NCBI RefSeq assembly: GCF_002335805.1
Contig: NZ_NISU01000001.1
Span: 2,178,079 to 2,242,078, forward strand
Length of the DNA stretch: 64,000 nt
From: Bacillus sp. FJAT-45350
GTDB lineage: Bacteria > Bacillota > Bacilli > Bacillales > NISU01
Direction: 5' to 3'
Within the stretch, counting starts at the first letter, position 1. Each line of letters opens with the position of its first letter. Positions 8,204-16,314 of the stretch are shown piece by piece. The notes beneath the pieces were generated by a model that saw nothing but the letters and a program-made list of their open reading frames with translations, was not told the DNA's origin and made no database searches. The position numbers and the translations under genes are program-made.

Positions 8204-9472
8204 GTCATTTTTACTTCTTTCTCTCAAAAAATCCTTATCTAAGCTCGTCCCTCGACGCTTTTTATCCCTCAATAATTCACTTGGATCCCCTTTTGCTTGA
8301 CCACCCTTTATTAATGAGCTCTCACCATATTTATTTCGAATTTCATCAACTGTCTTTAACAGCTCGTAACTCTTGGCATCTTTTTCGTAATTAAATAAAT
8401 CTAGCTGCTTATATCCATATTGCTCATCAACTAAGTTTTGTCCTGTAATTCCTAATAATCGAATAGGCTCTTTATTCCAATATTTTCGAAATAGAAACAA
8501 TGAGTACTCTAACAACTCTTCACTCGATTGAATTGGATAATCTAAGGATTTGCTTCGAGTGATTGTTTTTCTGTCACTATAACGAATTGTTAATTGTACT
8601 GTATTTGCACATACCTGTTTCCGCCTTAATCTACGACCAACAGAACCTGCCAGGTTCGTGAGCACAATTTTTACTTTCTCTTCACTTGTCGTATCTGCCT
8701 TTAGTGTTGTTGAATTCCCTACACTTTTGAACTCTGAAAAAGAGCTAGGATCAACTGGGCGAGCATCAACCCCGTTCGCCCTTTCAAAGAGCTTAACTCC
8801 ATTCACACCAAATTTTGTACTTAAAATATCCTTACTCGTATGAGCCAAATCTCCAATCGTTCTAATGTTAAGCTTAATTAATTTTTCTGCCGTTTTCTTA
8901 CCAACACCATGCATTTCACCTACAGGTAAAGTCCAAAGCTTCTTGTCTAGTTCACGCTTTCGCAAAATAGTAATCCCTAATGGCTTCTTCATTTCACTAG
9001 CCATTTTCGCTAGAAATTTATTCAGAGCAATTCCAATACTACAAGGAAGGTCAAGCTCCTTTTGCAGTCGATGTTGAATTTCATAGGCAATTTTTATTGG
9101 ATCTTCTGTATAGTTTGTTATATCAATATATCCTTCATCTATAGAAACTGGTTCTACTAAAGGTGTATATTCTTCTAACAACTGAAACATTTTTTCCGAT
9201 GCTGAACGGTAACGATCGAAATTTGGTGGTCTAATAATTAATTCTGGACATAAACGCTTCGCTTGCCAAATAGGCATTGTTGTTTTTACACCTTTAGCTC
9301 TTGCTTCATAGCTACATGTAACAATAATACCGCGCCGTTCTTCTACGTTTCCAGCTATTGCTAATGGTTTTCCTTTTAAAGTGTGGTCATAGGCAGACTC
9401 AACTGAGGCATAAAAACTATTCATATCAACATGAAAAATGACTCTACCTTTTTTCAAACGGTTATCTGCCAT
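8195..9472 (-). CDS. dinB: DNA polymerase IV (Y-family, DinB/YqjH)
   Basis: Error-prone translesion DNA polymerase, 425 residues. The palm motif HVDMNSFYASVE (about residues 14-25) and EPVSIDEGYIDI (about 105-116) carry the catalytic acidic residues; the helix-hairpin-helix segment GVGKKTAEKLIKLNIRTIG and the little-finger domain follow. The C-terminal tail is basic (DKKRRGTSLDKDF). It ends the marR-dinB transcription unit, 13 bases after the marR-like gene. The location matches B. subtilis yqjH, one of its two Y-family polymerases. Confidence 0.95.
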   Translation of the reverse strand: MADNRLKKGRVIFHVDMNSFYASVESAYDHTLKGKPLAIAGNVEERRGIIVTCSYEARAKGVKTTMPIWQAKRLCPELIIRPPNFDRYRSASEKMFQLLEEYTPLVEPVSIDEGYIDITNYTEDPIKIAYEIQHRLQKELDLPCSIGIALNKFLAKMASEMKKPLGITILRKRELDKKLWTLPVGEMHGVGKKTAEKLIKLNIRTIGDLAHTSKDILSTKFGVNGVKLFERANGVDARPVDPSSFSEFKSVGNSTTLKADTTSEEKVKIVLTNLAGSVGRRLRRKQVCANTVQLTIRYSDRKTITRSKSLDYPIQSSEELLEYSLFLFRKYWNKEPIRLLGITGQNLVDEQYGYKQLDLFNYEKDAKSYELLKTVDEIRNKYGESSLIKGGQAKGDPSELLRDKKRRGTSLDKDFLRERSKNDNT

Positions 9473-9485
9473 AACGCTCCACCCA

Positions 9486-9974
9486 TTATTTTTGTCCTGT
9501 TTTCTCTACCCATTTGACAAATTCTTTTCCATGAAAAAAACTGTTAGCTTCTTTAATGAACTCTCCCATTTGTAAAACAAATTGTTTATTTTCCTCACTT
9601 TGTGCCATATATGCCTTAATATAATTCATGAAAGGAGATTCGAATTTAGCTGATTCTTCACGTTTCTGCTCTCCCTTATCTGTTAAACAAACATAGGATA
9701 CACGCAAGTCTTGTTCGTCCTTCGTCGTTCGGACTAACTCCTTTGCTTTTAACCTTTTAACAATTTGCATCACTGTCGATAAATCCCAAAGTCCTACCTC
9801 TGCAATTCTAGACATCGAAGCTTTTTTCTCAAAGAAAAGAATCCACAAAATGTGTTGCTCTGATTGAGTAATCCCAATTTCTTGAGCTGAATGTTGCCAG
9901 CTCTCATCAACAACTTTTCCAATACCTCGAATATAATTTAACGCTTTATGTAAATCATGAAAATCATTACTCAT
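9486..9974 (-). CDS. MarR-family transcriptional regulator (ScoC/Hpr-like)
   Basis: A 162-residue winged helix-turn-helix protein. The N-terminal helices (QHILWILFFEKKASMSRIAEVG) resemble the HILWI segment of the transition-state regulator ScoC (Hpr); the recognition helix (DLSTVMQIVKRLKAKELV) and wing (DEQDLRVSYVCLTDKG) follow. I chose the ATG at 9974 because it has a good RBS (GTGGGGAATA); upstream in-frame starts at 9986 (ATG) and 9995 (GTG) are poorer. It is co-directional with dinB 13 bases downstream. An inverted repeat at 10009-10043 may be its own operator. Confidence 0.85.
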   Translation of the reverse strand: MSNDFHDLHKALNYIRGIGKVVDESWQHSAQEIGITQSEQHILWILFFEKKASMSRIAEVGLWDLSTVMQIVKRLKAKELVRTTKDEQDLRVSYVCLTDKGEQKREESAKFESPFMNYIKAYMAQSEENKQFVLQMGEFIKEANSFFHGKEFVKWVEKTGQK

Positions 9975-10008
9975 TATTCCCCACATTCCTTCCACTAGTA
10001 TAACTAGA

Positions 10009-10043
10009 TTTCTCTATATTGGAATCGAATCAATATAGGGAAA
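10009..10043. promoter_or_regulatory. Inverted repeat upstream of marR, candidate operator
   Basis: The arms TTTCTCTATATTGG and TCAATATAGGGAAA form an imperfect palindrome 35 bases upstream of the marR start. Such palindromes are the usual binding sites of dimeric MarR proteins. Assignment to this regulator is inference from position. Confidence 0.4.
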
Positions 10044-10144
10044 TATTAACATAAAATAAACCCACAGTGGTAATAAAGAGCCTTTTCATTAGTAATTAAT
10101 AGTGATTTAAGTACATTGTGCAATTTAAATTCTATTACAATATA

Positions 10145-10182
10145 AAAAATCGCCACCACTTATAAGTACGTAGCGACGATTA
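10145..10182 (-). terminator. Terminator after the PepT-like gene
   Basis: On the minus strand a G:U-rich stem ATCGTCGCTAC...GTGGTGGCGAT is followed by TTTTTT, just past the stop at 10189. Confidence 0.75.
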
Positions 10183-10188
10183 TTCATT

Positions 10189-11310
10189 CTATTGTTCTGA
10201 AACTGTTTTTACAACAGCAATTACCATATCAGTTAATTTAACTAACTCAGCAATTGGCATTTTTTCATTTTTAGTGTGGATTTCCTCATAACCAACAGCT
10301 AAGTTTACAGTTGGTATTCCGTGTCCAGCAATGATGTTCGCATCACTACCTCCACCACTTTTTAGTAATTTTGGAGTTAGACCTAGGCTTGTTGCTGCTT
10401 TTTTTGCAACCTCAACTACCTCGTCACCATCTCCTAATTTAAAACCTGGATACATCACTGTCACTTCTACATCTGCAGTTGTACCCATTTCTTCCGCCGC
10501 TTCTTCAAAAGCTTTTTTCATTTTCTTAACTTGCTTTTCCATTTTTTCAGGGACAAGAGAGCGTGCTTCAGCTAAAATTTCTACGTAATCGCAAACAATA
10601 TTCGTTTGACTACCACCTTCAAAGCGACCGATGTTTGCAGTTGTTTCTCCGTCTATACGTCCAAGAGGCATTTTTGAGATTGCTTTTGACGCAACTGTAA
10701 TTGCAGAAATACCTTTTTCAGGTGCTACACCTGCATGTGCTGTTTTACCATGAATCACAGCTTTTACCTTTGCCTGTGTAGGTGCCGCTACGATAATGTT
10801 ACCTACTGGACCATCACTATCTAATGCGAAGCCGTATTTTGCCTTTAGTAATGCAGGGTCAAGAGCTTTAGCACCTACTAAACCTGACTCTTCCCCAACT
10901 GTAATAATAAATTGAATAGTTCCGTGCTCAATATTATTCTCTTTCATTACCTTTAAAGCCTCAAGCATCGCTGCTAGACCAGCTTTGTCATCGGCTCCTA
11001 AAATTGTTGTTCCATCAGTAACAACATACCCATCTTTCACCGAAGGATTCACACCATTACCCGGAACAACTGTATCCATATGGGAAGTAAAATAGATTGT
11101 GTCTACTCCCTCTTTCGTCCCTGGTAATGTACAAATTAAGTTTCCAGCACCATGGCCAGTAATCGACGTTGTATCATCTTCAAAGACCTCAACACCTAGA
11201 GCTTCAAATTTCTCCTTTAAAATAGGAGCAATCTTTCCTTCATCCTTTGTTTCAGAATCAATTTGAACTAGCTCTAGAAATTCTTCTAGTAATCGTTTTT
11301 CATTTGTCAA
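10189..11310 (-). CDS. M20-family peptidase, tripeptidase T-like (YqjE)
   Basis: A zinc-dependent M20 metallopeptidase of 373 residues, probably a cytoplasmic di-/tripeptidase. Metal-site segments are intact: TSHMDTVVPG (first His-x-Asp), TTILGADDKAGLAAMLEAL (bridging Asp) and ITVGEESGLVGAKAL (catalytic Glu-Glu). The dimerisation domain includes HAGVAPEKGISAI. I prefer the TTG start at 11310 because GGAG lies 8 bases upstream and the protein then begins MTNEKRLLEEFLELVQIDS as in YqjE; the upstream GTG codons overlap the RBS. B. subtilis places yqjD between this gene and the epimerase; here it is absent. Confidence 0.9.
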   Translation of the reverse strand: MTNEKRLLEEFLELVQIDSETKDEGKIAPILKEKFEALGVEVFEDDTTSITGHGAGNLICTLPGTKEGVDTIYFTSHMDTVVPGNGVNPSVKDGYVVTDGTTILGADDKAGLAAMLEALKVMKENNIEHGTIQFIITVGEESGLVGAKALDPALLKAKYGFALDSDGPVGNIIVAAPTQAKVKAVIHGKTAHAGVAPEKGISAITVASKAISKMPLGRIDGETTANIGRFEGGSQTNIVCDYVEILAEARSLVPEKMEKQVKKMKKAFEEAAEEMGTTADVEVTVMYPGFKLGDGDEVVEVAKKAATSLGLTPKLLKSGGGSDANIIAGHGIPTVNLAVGYEEIHTKNEKMPIAELVKLTDMVIAVVKTVSEQ

Positions 11311-11411
11311 TGTCACCACTCCAATATTGTTATGTCTCTATTGATGTTACACGAATGTGGTAGCTTTTTCATCTAATTGGAGGCTCTCACGTAATAATAA
11401 AAGAATTCAGA

Positions 11412-11825
11412 TTATTTCTTTTCACAATACTCATATAAAATTCCACCAGCAGATTTCGGGTGTATGAATGCTACTTGAGCCCCACCAGCTCCAGGTACTG
11501 GCTTATCATGAATCATTTTAATGCCTTCTGTCTTAATTTCATTAATTCTCTCTTGAATATCAGAAACCCCTAACGCAACATGATGAATTCCTTCCCCACG
11601 CTTTGCTATAAACTTAGCAATCGGACTTTCATCAGATAGAGGTTCTAAAAGCTCAATCTTAGATTCCCCAACCTGTAGAAACGCTACCTTAACACCTTGA
11701 GATTCTACCTCTTCAACAGCTAGTAATGGCATTTTTAAATTATCGACATAAAAAGGTAAAGACTTTTCAATAGAAGAAACTGCTATTCCAATATGGTCAA
11801 TTTTCTTCGGCGTACGACTTTCCAT
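11412..11825 (-). CDS. mce: Methylmalonyl-CoA epimerase (YqjC)
   Basis: A VOC/glyoxalase-fold protein of 137 residues. It interconverts (R)- and (S)-methylmalonyl-CoA, linking propionyl-CoA from odd-chain or branched-chain degradation to succinyl-CoA. Visible signatures are KIDHIGIAVSSIEKSLPFY, IELLEPLSDESPIAKF, GEGIHHVALGV and the C-terminal GGILYEYCEKK, with metal-binding His and Glu residues. The ATG at 11825 has a strong RBS (GGAGTGGGGAAC); an upstream in-frame extension does not. No mutase or carboxylase is encoded nearby. General VOC-family activity cannot be excluded. Confidence 0.88.
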   Translation of the reverse strand: MESRTPKKIDHIGIAVSSIEKSLPFYVDNLKMPLLAVEEVESQGVKVAFLQVGESKIELLEPLSDESPIAKFIAKRGEGIHHVALGVSDIQERINEIKTEGIKMIHDKPVPGAGGAQVAFIHPKSAGGILYEYCEKK

Positions 11826-11964
11826 GTTCCCCACTCCTATATTTTCTATAAATTTATTTTGATATGTAACAATTCTAGACAAAACATGAATCCCCTCTAA
11901 TTACTTTCAGAGTTCTAATCTTCTTTAATTAACAATTACCCATTAATCATTGACCATTAACATC

Positions 11965-11993
11965 TTGTGTTTTAGCCTAATAAGTTGTACAAT
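11965..11993 (+). promoter_or_regulatory. Sigma-A promoter of the Prli42 gene
   Basis: TTGTGT (11965-11970), a 17-base spacer and TACAAT (11988-11993) lie 32 bases before the ATG. It reads opposite to the surrounding genes, giving the miniprotein its own transcript. Confidence 0.6.
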
Positions 11994-12024
11994 ATTATCA
12001 GTAATGTTTATAGGGGGTTATCGT

Positions 12025-12117
12025 ATGCCACGTAAATTTCAAAAAACAATTATTTATATTATGATCGTTTCGTTAGTTCTAGGTAGTTTGTTTACTGGAG
12101 CAGCGTTTATTTTCTAA
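12025..12117 (+). CDS. prli42: Stressosome-associated miniprotein Prli42
   Basis: A 30-residue protein with a basic N-terminus (MPRKFQKT) followed by one hydrophobic transmembrane helix (IIYIMIVSLVLGSLFTGAAF). Size, charge pattern and helix match Prli42, the membrane miniprotein described in Listeria as an anchor of the stressosome and input to sigma-B. It has a strong RBS (AGGGGG), its own promoter, and a perfect terminator 15 bases after the stop. No stressosome gene (rsbR/S/T) lies in the window. Identification rests on a very short sequence, but the layout argues for a real gene. Confidence 0.82.
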   Translation: MPRKFQKTIIYIMIVSLVLGSLFTGAAFIF

Positions 12118-12132
12118 TGATATACAATAGTC

Positions 12133-12168
12133 AAAAGACCAGAAGTGATTCACTTCTGGTCTTTTTTA
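12133..12168. terminator. Bidirectional terminator between prli42 and the L,D-transpeptidase gene
   Basis: A perfect 15-bp inverted repeat (AAAAGACCAGAAGTG...) has T runs on both strands and serves both converging genes. Confidence 0.92.
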
Positions 12169-12678
12169 TATAGCTCCGTATTCCTTTGCAATCTGTTCAA
12201 ATGTCTTTTCAGAACTAATTACCAATATTTTCGTACCCTGTGGAACTCGTTCAAAAAGCTCTTCCACCTGTTGATTAAACATTCTTATACATCCTGCTGT
12301 CACATAGCTTCCTATAGAAGGAGGATTATTAGTACCGTGAATTCCGTAAATCCGTCCATCTGTTTCTAATGCATCAAACCCAATCCATCTCGTACCTAAA
12401 GGATTTTCAGGAGAACCACCTTCAATGTCTCGTTTCCGGTAGTATGGGTCTATCGCCTTAACAACAATGGTAAACTCCCCTTCAGGTGTCAGTTCTGTCG
12501 TTTTACCTGTAGCTACTTGATATGTCTTTTGTATTTCACTTTCATTAATAAATGCGAGCTCGTTTGTTTTTTTATTCACAATAATATATGGATCTCCTAT
12601 CACTGGATTTTCTCCGATAGGCCATATAGGAGATGCAATGAACGTAACACTCATAAGTAACGCAAATAATTGATACAT
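12166..12678 (-). CDS. L,D-transpeptidase (YkuD domain; YqjB-like)
   Basis: A secreted or membrane-anchored YkuD-family enzyme of 170 residues, which would form 3-3 peptidoglycan cross-links or modify the cell wall. The N-terminus is a signal peptide or anchor (MYQLFALLMSVTFIASPIW). The catalytic region has IYGIHGTNNPPSIG and TAGCIRM with the nucleophilic Cys; the His normally before Gly-Cys (SHGC) is Ala here, a variant seen in some YkuD proteins. I chose the ATG at 12678 because AGGAGG lies 9 bases upstream, inside the longer open frame. It follows yqjA by 86 bases. Confidence 0.85.
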   Translation of the reverse strand: MYQLFALLMSVTFIASPIWPIGENPVIGDPYIIVNKKTNELAFINESEIQKTYQVATGKTTELTPEGEFTIVVKAIDPYYRKRDIEGGSPENPLGTRWIGFDALETDGRIYGIHGTNNPPSIGSYVTAGCIRMFNQQVEELFERVPQGTKILVISSEKTFEQIAKEYGAI

Positions 12679-12764
12679 GAAAGCCTTCCTCCTATTCAAG
12701 TATCTTTTCAACTCTGTTACCTAATAGTGTTACAATTGCTCTAGAAGATTATTCCCTTAACGCA

Positions 12765-13712
12765 CTATGATTTACTTAATGCATCTTTGATTAATAAATA
12801 TTGTTCTAGCTCGTGCATAATATAAAATAAAGACGAACGAATTTCAAACTCCTGTCTGTCTTTTGGTAATTCCATCCCCTGAAATTCTTGTTTCATCTCT
12901 GCTAATTGACCTAAAAATATATGAGAACGGTTTGTTGGACTTATTCCAGCACTCAATCCCTCTAAAAATTCAGCCATCCTTTTACCTTGTATAACCGTTT
13001 CGTCCATAGAAGAAATAAAGGGCATGATTCGCTCTATAATTTCAAATTGCTTTTCTCTCATTTTAAAATAGTAGAAGTATTGATCCTCGTGTCTTAGTAA
13101 ATGATTTTCTATATTACGTAATGCAGTATTTTTTGCTTTATCTAGGAGAATTACTGTATCCGTTAACTCTCTTCCATCCCATTCACTAGTTCCTTCTCTT
13201 AAGAATAAAGCGAGCTCATTAAAGATTTTCTTGAAATTTTTTTCTGTTTCCTCTTGATATTTTTTTAATTCATTTTCTACACTTGGCATATAAAGATTCA
13301 TTACTAAGCCTGTCCCTATTCCAATGATAATTAAAGCAACTTCATTCATAATGATTTGCAATGAAACAGTTTGCAATGTGTAAATATGTAAAATAATAAC
13401 GACGCTAGTAACAATACCTTCCTTTGCTTTGATTGCGACCATCGTTGGTATAAATACCAGTAGTAATAATCCTAGAGCAACAGGATTATATCCAATTAAC
13501 TCAAATAAAACGATAGAAAAACCCATCCCGATAAGACAGGCAATAAATCGTTGCCAAGAAACTTTAAGCGAGCTTTTTTTTGTAACAGATATGCATAATA
13601 TCGTTAATATAGCGGCAGAGGCATAAAAGTCTAGTTGTAATAACTGAGCAATACCAATTGCTATTGATGCACCAACTGCTGTTTTTATCGTTCGGTAGCC
13701 TATTCTAAACAT
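12765..13712 (-). CDS. yqjA: Aromatic acid exporter / FUSC-family membrane protein (YqjA)
   Basis: A 315-residue integral membrane protein of the ArAE_1/DUF939 type. The first 150 residues form about four to five hydrophobic helices (TAVGASIAIGIAQLLQL, ILTILCISV, LLVFIPTMVAI, VALIIIGIGTGLVMNLYM). A long cytoplasmic helical domain follows (YQEETEKNFKKIFNELALFL) with the DUF939 C-terminal region. Members resemble half-size aromatic carboxylate efflux proteins. Substrate is unknown. Synteny with B. subtilis yqjA (next to yqiZ) supports the name. Confidence 0.85.
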   Translation of the reverse strand: MFRIGYRTIKTAVGASIAIGIAQLLQLDFYASAAILTILCISVTKKSSLKVSWQRFIACLIGMGFSIVLFELIGYNPVALGLLLLVFIPTMVAIKAKEGIVTSVVIILHIYTLQTVSLQIIMNEVALIIIGIGTGLVMNLYMPSVENELKKYQEETEKNFKKIFNELALFLREGTSEWDGRELTDTVILLDKAKNTALRNIENHLLRHEDQYFYYFKMREKQFEIIERIMPFISSMDETVIQGKRMAEFLEGLSAGISPTNRSHIFLGQLAEMKQEFQGMELPKDRQEFEIRSSLFYIMHELEQYLLIKDALSKS

Positions 13713-13751
13713 AATAAGGTCCTTTCTAAAACGACTTTATTTTATTGTACC

Positions 13752-13783
13752 AAAAAAGGACGATCTAAAATGATCGTCCTTTC
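13752..13783 (-). terminator. Terminator of the amino-acid ABC transporter operon
   Basis: On the minus strand AAAGGACGATCA...GATCGTCCTTT is a perfect stem followed by T residues, 15 bases after the artM-like stop. Confidence 0.9.
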
Positions 13784-13797
13784 AAATAATATCGTTA

Positions 13798-14520
13798 TTA
13801 CAATACTTTTTCGAGAAACTCTTTCGCACGCTCTGTTTTTGGTGAAGTAAAAAATTCTTCTGGTTTACCTTGTTCCATTAAAATACCTTGGTCTAAAAAG
13901 TAAACGTGGTCTGCTACTTCTCTGGCAAAGCCCATTTCATGAGTCACAATTGCCATTGTCATACCAGAATTCGCTAGTGTCTTCATAACATCTAACACTT
14001 CCTTAACCATCTCTGGGTCAAGCGCTGATGTCGGCTCATCAAACAGCATCACTTCAGGATCCATAGCTAAAGCACGAGCAATCGCTACACGTTGCTTTTG
14101 TCCGCCTGATAAACGGTTTGGATATTGGTCCTTTTTATCAAGAAGGCCAACCTTAGATAATAGGTCTTCACCCTTCTTGTTTGCATCTGCTTTAGATAAC
14201 CCTTTAACAGAAATAGGAGCGTATGTTAAATTTTCTAGAACCGTCATGTGGGGAAATAAATGAAAGTGTTGAAACACCATACCAATACGTTGACGTACAT
14301 TCATGATATTTGTTTTACCACTTGTAAGTTCTTCATCATTAACCCAAACTTCACCTGCTGTCGGCTCTTCTAGAAGATTCATACAACGAAGAAATGTTGA
14401 CTTACCAGACCCAGATGGACCTATAATTGCAACAACGTCCCCTTTGTTGATTTCTGCTGAAATTCCTTTTAGTACTTCTAAATTACCAAATGATTTGTGT
14501 AAATCAACAACTTTAATCAC
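13798..14520 (-). CDS. artM: Amino-acid ABC transporter ATP-binding protein (ArtM/YqiZ)
   Basis: The ATPase subunit of a polar amino-acid importer, 240 residues. Walker [14 protein letters not shown] (about 33-45), Q-loop [15 protein letters not shown], signature [15 protein letters not shown], Walker [15 protein letters not shown] and the switch His (IVTHEMGFA) are all present. It overlaps the permease gene by 8 bases and is last in a binding protein-permease-ATPase operon. Synteny with B. subtilis yqiXYZ suggests arginine; glutamine or histidine cannot be excluded. Confidence 0.92.
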   Translation of the reverse strand: MIKVVDLHKSFGNLEVLKGISAEINKGDVVAIIGPSGSGKSTFLRCMNLLEEPTAGEVWVNDEELTSGKTNIMNVRQRIGMVFQHFHLFPHMTVLENLTYAPISVKGLSKADANKKGEDLLSKVGLLDKKDQYPNRLSGGQKQRVAIARALAMDPEVMLFDEPTSALDPEMVKEVLDVMKTLANSGMTMAIVTHEMGFAREVADHVYFLDQGILMEQGKPEEFFTSPKTERAKEFLEKVL

Positions 14521-15172
14521 TTCTCTTCATTCTCCTCTCTAAACCTTTTCCAAGAAGAGTTAGAACCATAACCATGCAGTAATATAAGACAGCCGCTACG
14601 AATAGTGGTTCAAAGTAGAGATATTTATCGGCGGCGACAATTTGTGAACGACGCATAATATCCCACACACCAATGGTTGAAACAATCGCTGATTCCTTCG
14701 TTAACGTAATAAATTCATTCATTAATGCTGGTAAAATATTTTTAAATGCTTGCGGTAGAATGATTTTTAACATCATTTGACGATAGGGTATCCCTAATGC
14801 CTCAGCCGCTTCCTTTTGTCCTTTATCTACTGCTTGAATACCTGCACGGATAATTTCTGAGATATAGGCCGCAGAATTTAGACCAAAGGCAATTACCCCT
14901 GCCATGTACGCTGAAATATCATAACCAATTAGCTGTGGTGGTGCAAAGTAAATAATAGCAAGCTGTAAGATAAGGGGAGTCCCACGGAAAATGGACGTAT
15001 AAATATCAGCTAAGATAATTAACGGTTTAAACTTTCCTATTTTAAATACAGCTAAGATTGTTCCAAGCGCTAGACCAACTAGTATTGAAACTGTAACAAA
15101 TTGTAACGTGACCCATATCCCTTTAACGATAAAAGGGATAGAGGGCGCGATTTGGGCGAAATCTAAATTCAT
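14513..15172 (-). CDS. artQ: Amino-acid ABC transporter permease (ArtQ/YqiY)
   Basis: A 219-residue inner-membrane permease of the His/Glu/Gln/Arg family with about five transmembrane helices. The EAA loop that contacts the ATPase is visible as [22 protein letters not shown]. It lies 32 bases after the binding protein and overlaps the ATPase gene by 8 bases. One permease type implies a homodimeric channel. Confidence 0.92.
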   Translation of the reverse strand: MNLDFAQIAPSIPFIVKGIWVTLQFVTVSILVGLALGTILAVFKIGKFKPLIILADIYTSIFRGTPLILQLAIIYFAPPQLIGYDISAYMAGVIAFGLNSAAYISEIIRAGIQAVDKGQKEAAEALGIPYRQMMLKIILPQAFKNILPALMNEFITLTKESAIVSTIGVWDIMRRSQIVAADKYLYFEPLFVAAVLYYCMVMVLTLLGKGLERRMKRSD

Positions 15173-15204
15173 ACCCCAAACTCAATCCTCTCTATCCTTT
15201 ATTC

Positions 15205-15996
15205 TTACTCTTCTTCAGAGAACCACTTAATCATTAGTTCTTCTAACATTCCGCTTTCTTTCATTTCTAATAATATTTCATTAAAAGGTCCAACTAATTC
15301 ACTATCTTTTGGAAAACCAATTGCAGAACCACCTGGCTCGTCATCTAGTAATATAAATGAAGTTAATACTTCATGTTGGTTTAAATGTCCTAATGCTACA
15401 GCATCCTCAATAATTGCTGCATCTATACGATTTGAAAGTAATTCTTGAACTAATGCAGGGATACGGTCACGTTGTACCATCTCAATCCCATCAATTTCTT
15501 TCGCAGCTTCTTCTTGAATCGAACCAAGCTGAACTCCAACTGTTTTACCAGCTAAATCTTCAACTGATGTAATCCCACTATCTGATTTAGTAATAATTAA
15601 ATTGTTAGCTTCATGATATATGTCAGAAAAATCAACGTTTTGTTTACGCTCTTCTGTTGGTGTCATACCAGCTAATACAAAATCAGCACGTCCTGAAGTT
15701 AATGCAGGTACTAATGTACTAAACTCCATATCTTCAATTTTGAACTCATAACCTAATTGCTCGGTAATGTATCTTGCAATATCAACATCAAAGCCAACAA
15801 TTTCTCCTGTAGCTGAATCAACTGATTCAAATGGTGGGTAGTCAGCAGATGTTCCCATTACAAGTACTTTCTTCTCTTCTGTGCTATCTCCCGCTTCTTC
15901 ATTTCCATTACCTGATGTTGTATCTCCTGCTCCACAACCTACTAATAATCCAACAGATAAAACTGCTGATAAACCTAAAGATAAAAGCTTTTTCAT
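15205..15996 (-). CDS. artP: Amino-acid ABC transporter substrate-binding lipoprotein (ArtP/YqiX)
   Basis: A 263-residue extracellular binding protein (SBP_bac_3). A signal peptide ends in a lipobox (LLVGCGAG), so it is anchored by a lipidated Cys near residue 21. A Gly/Ser/Glu-rich linker is followed by the bilobed domain: DYPPFESVDSATGEIVGFDVDIA, GRADFVLAGMTPTEERK, GKTVGVQLGSIQE. It is first in the artPQM operon and has a strong RBS (AGGGGG). A candidate promoter lies at 16064-16092. Confidence 0.92.
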   Translation of the reverse strand: MKKLLSLGLSAVLSVGLLVGCGAGDTTSGNGNEEAGDSTEEKKVLVMGTSADYPPFESVDSATGEIVGFDVDIARYITEQLGYEFKIEDMEFSTLVPALTSGRADFVLAGMTPTEERKQNVDFSDIYHEANNLIITKSDSGITSVEDLAGKTVGVQLGSIQEEAAKEIDGIEMVQRDRIPALVQELLSNRIDAAIIEDAVALGHLNQHEVLTSFILLDDEPGGSAIGFPKDSELVGPFNEILLEMKESGMLEELMIKWFSEEE

Positions 15997-16063
15997 TATA
16001 TTTCCCCCTAGAAAGTTTTATGTTTGTTTATGCATTTATTCCTATATTTATTCGCTGATTTGT

Positions 16064-16092
16064 ATATTATCATAAGTCTACTAGATTGAAAA
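16064..16092 (-). promoter_or_regulatory. Candidate sigma-A promoter of artPQM
   Basis: On the minus strand, TTTTCA, a 17-base spacer and an extended -10 TGATAATAT lie about 70 bases before the artP start. The rest of the 15997-16270 gap is AT-rich, and I see no other gene or RNA there. Confidence 0.45.
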
Positions 16093-16267
16093 GCTTTTTT
16101 ATAAAAGTTTTATACCAATCTATCATAGTCGTAATTTTCAGTGAAATACCTTACTAAACAAAGTTTTTTTGTAAAACTCATTATTATTACTAACTTCAAT
16201 TGGCATAGAAACATAATGATTTACAACATACTACAATATATAGGAATATACAATAAATCAAGCTACA

Positions 16268-16311
16268 ATAAAAAGGAAGTCTGATAGGTTTTTCCTAACA
16301 GACTTCCTTTT
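16268..16311 (-). terminator. Terminator of the DASS transporter gene
   Basis: On the minus strand AAAAGGAAGTCTGTTAGG...CCTATCAGACTTCCTTTT is a long stem with T-rich flanks, 4 bases after the stop. Confidence 0.88.
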
Positions 16312-16314
16312 ATA

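Noticed and set aside
16000-16060. Possible ARG box before artPQM
   Set aside because: On the minus strand GGAATAAATGCATAA resembles an ArgR site, but the spacing between the conserved words is two bases short, so I did not call it.
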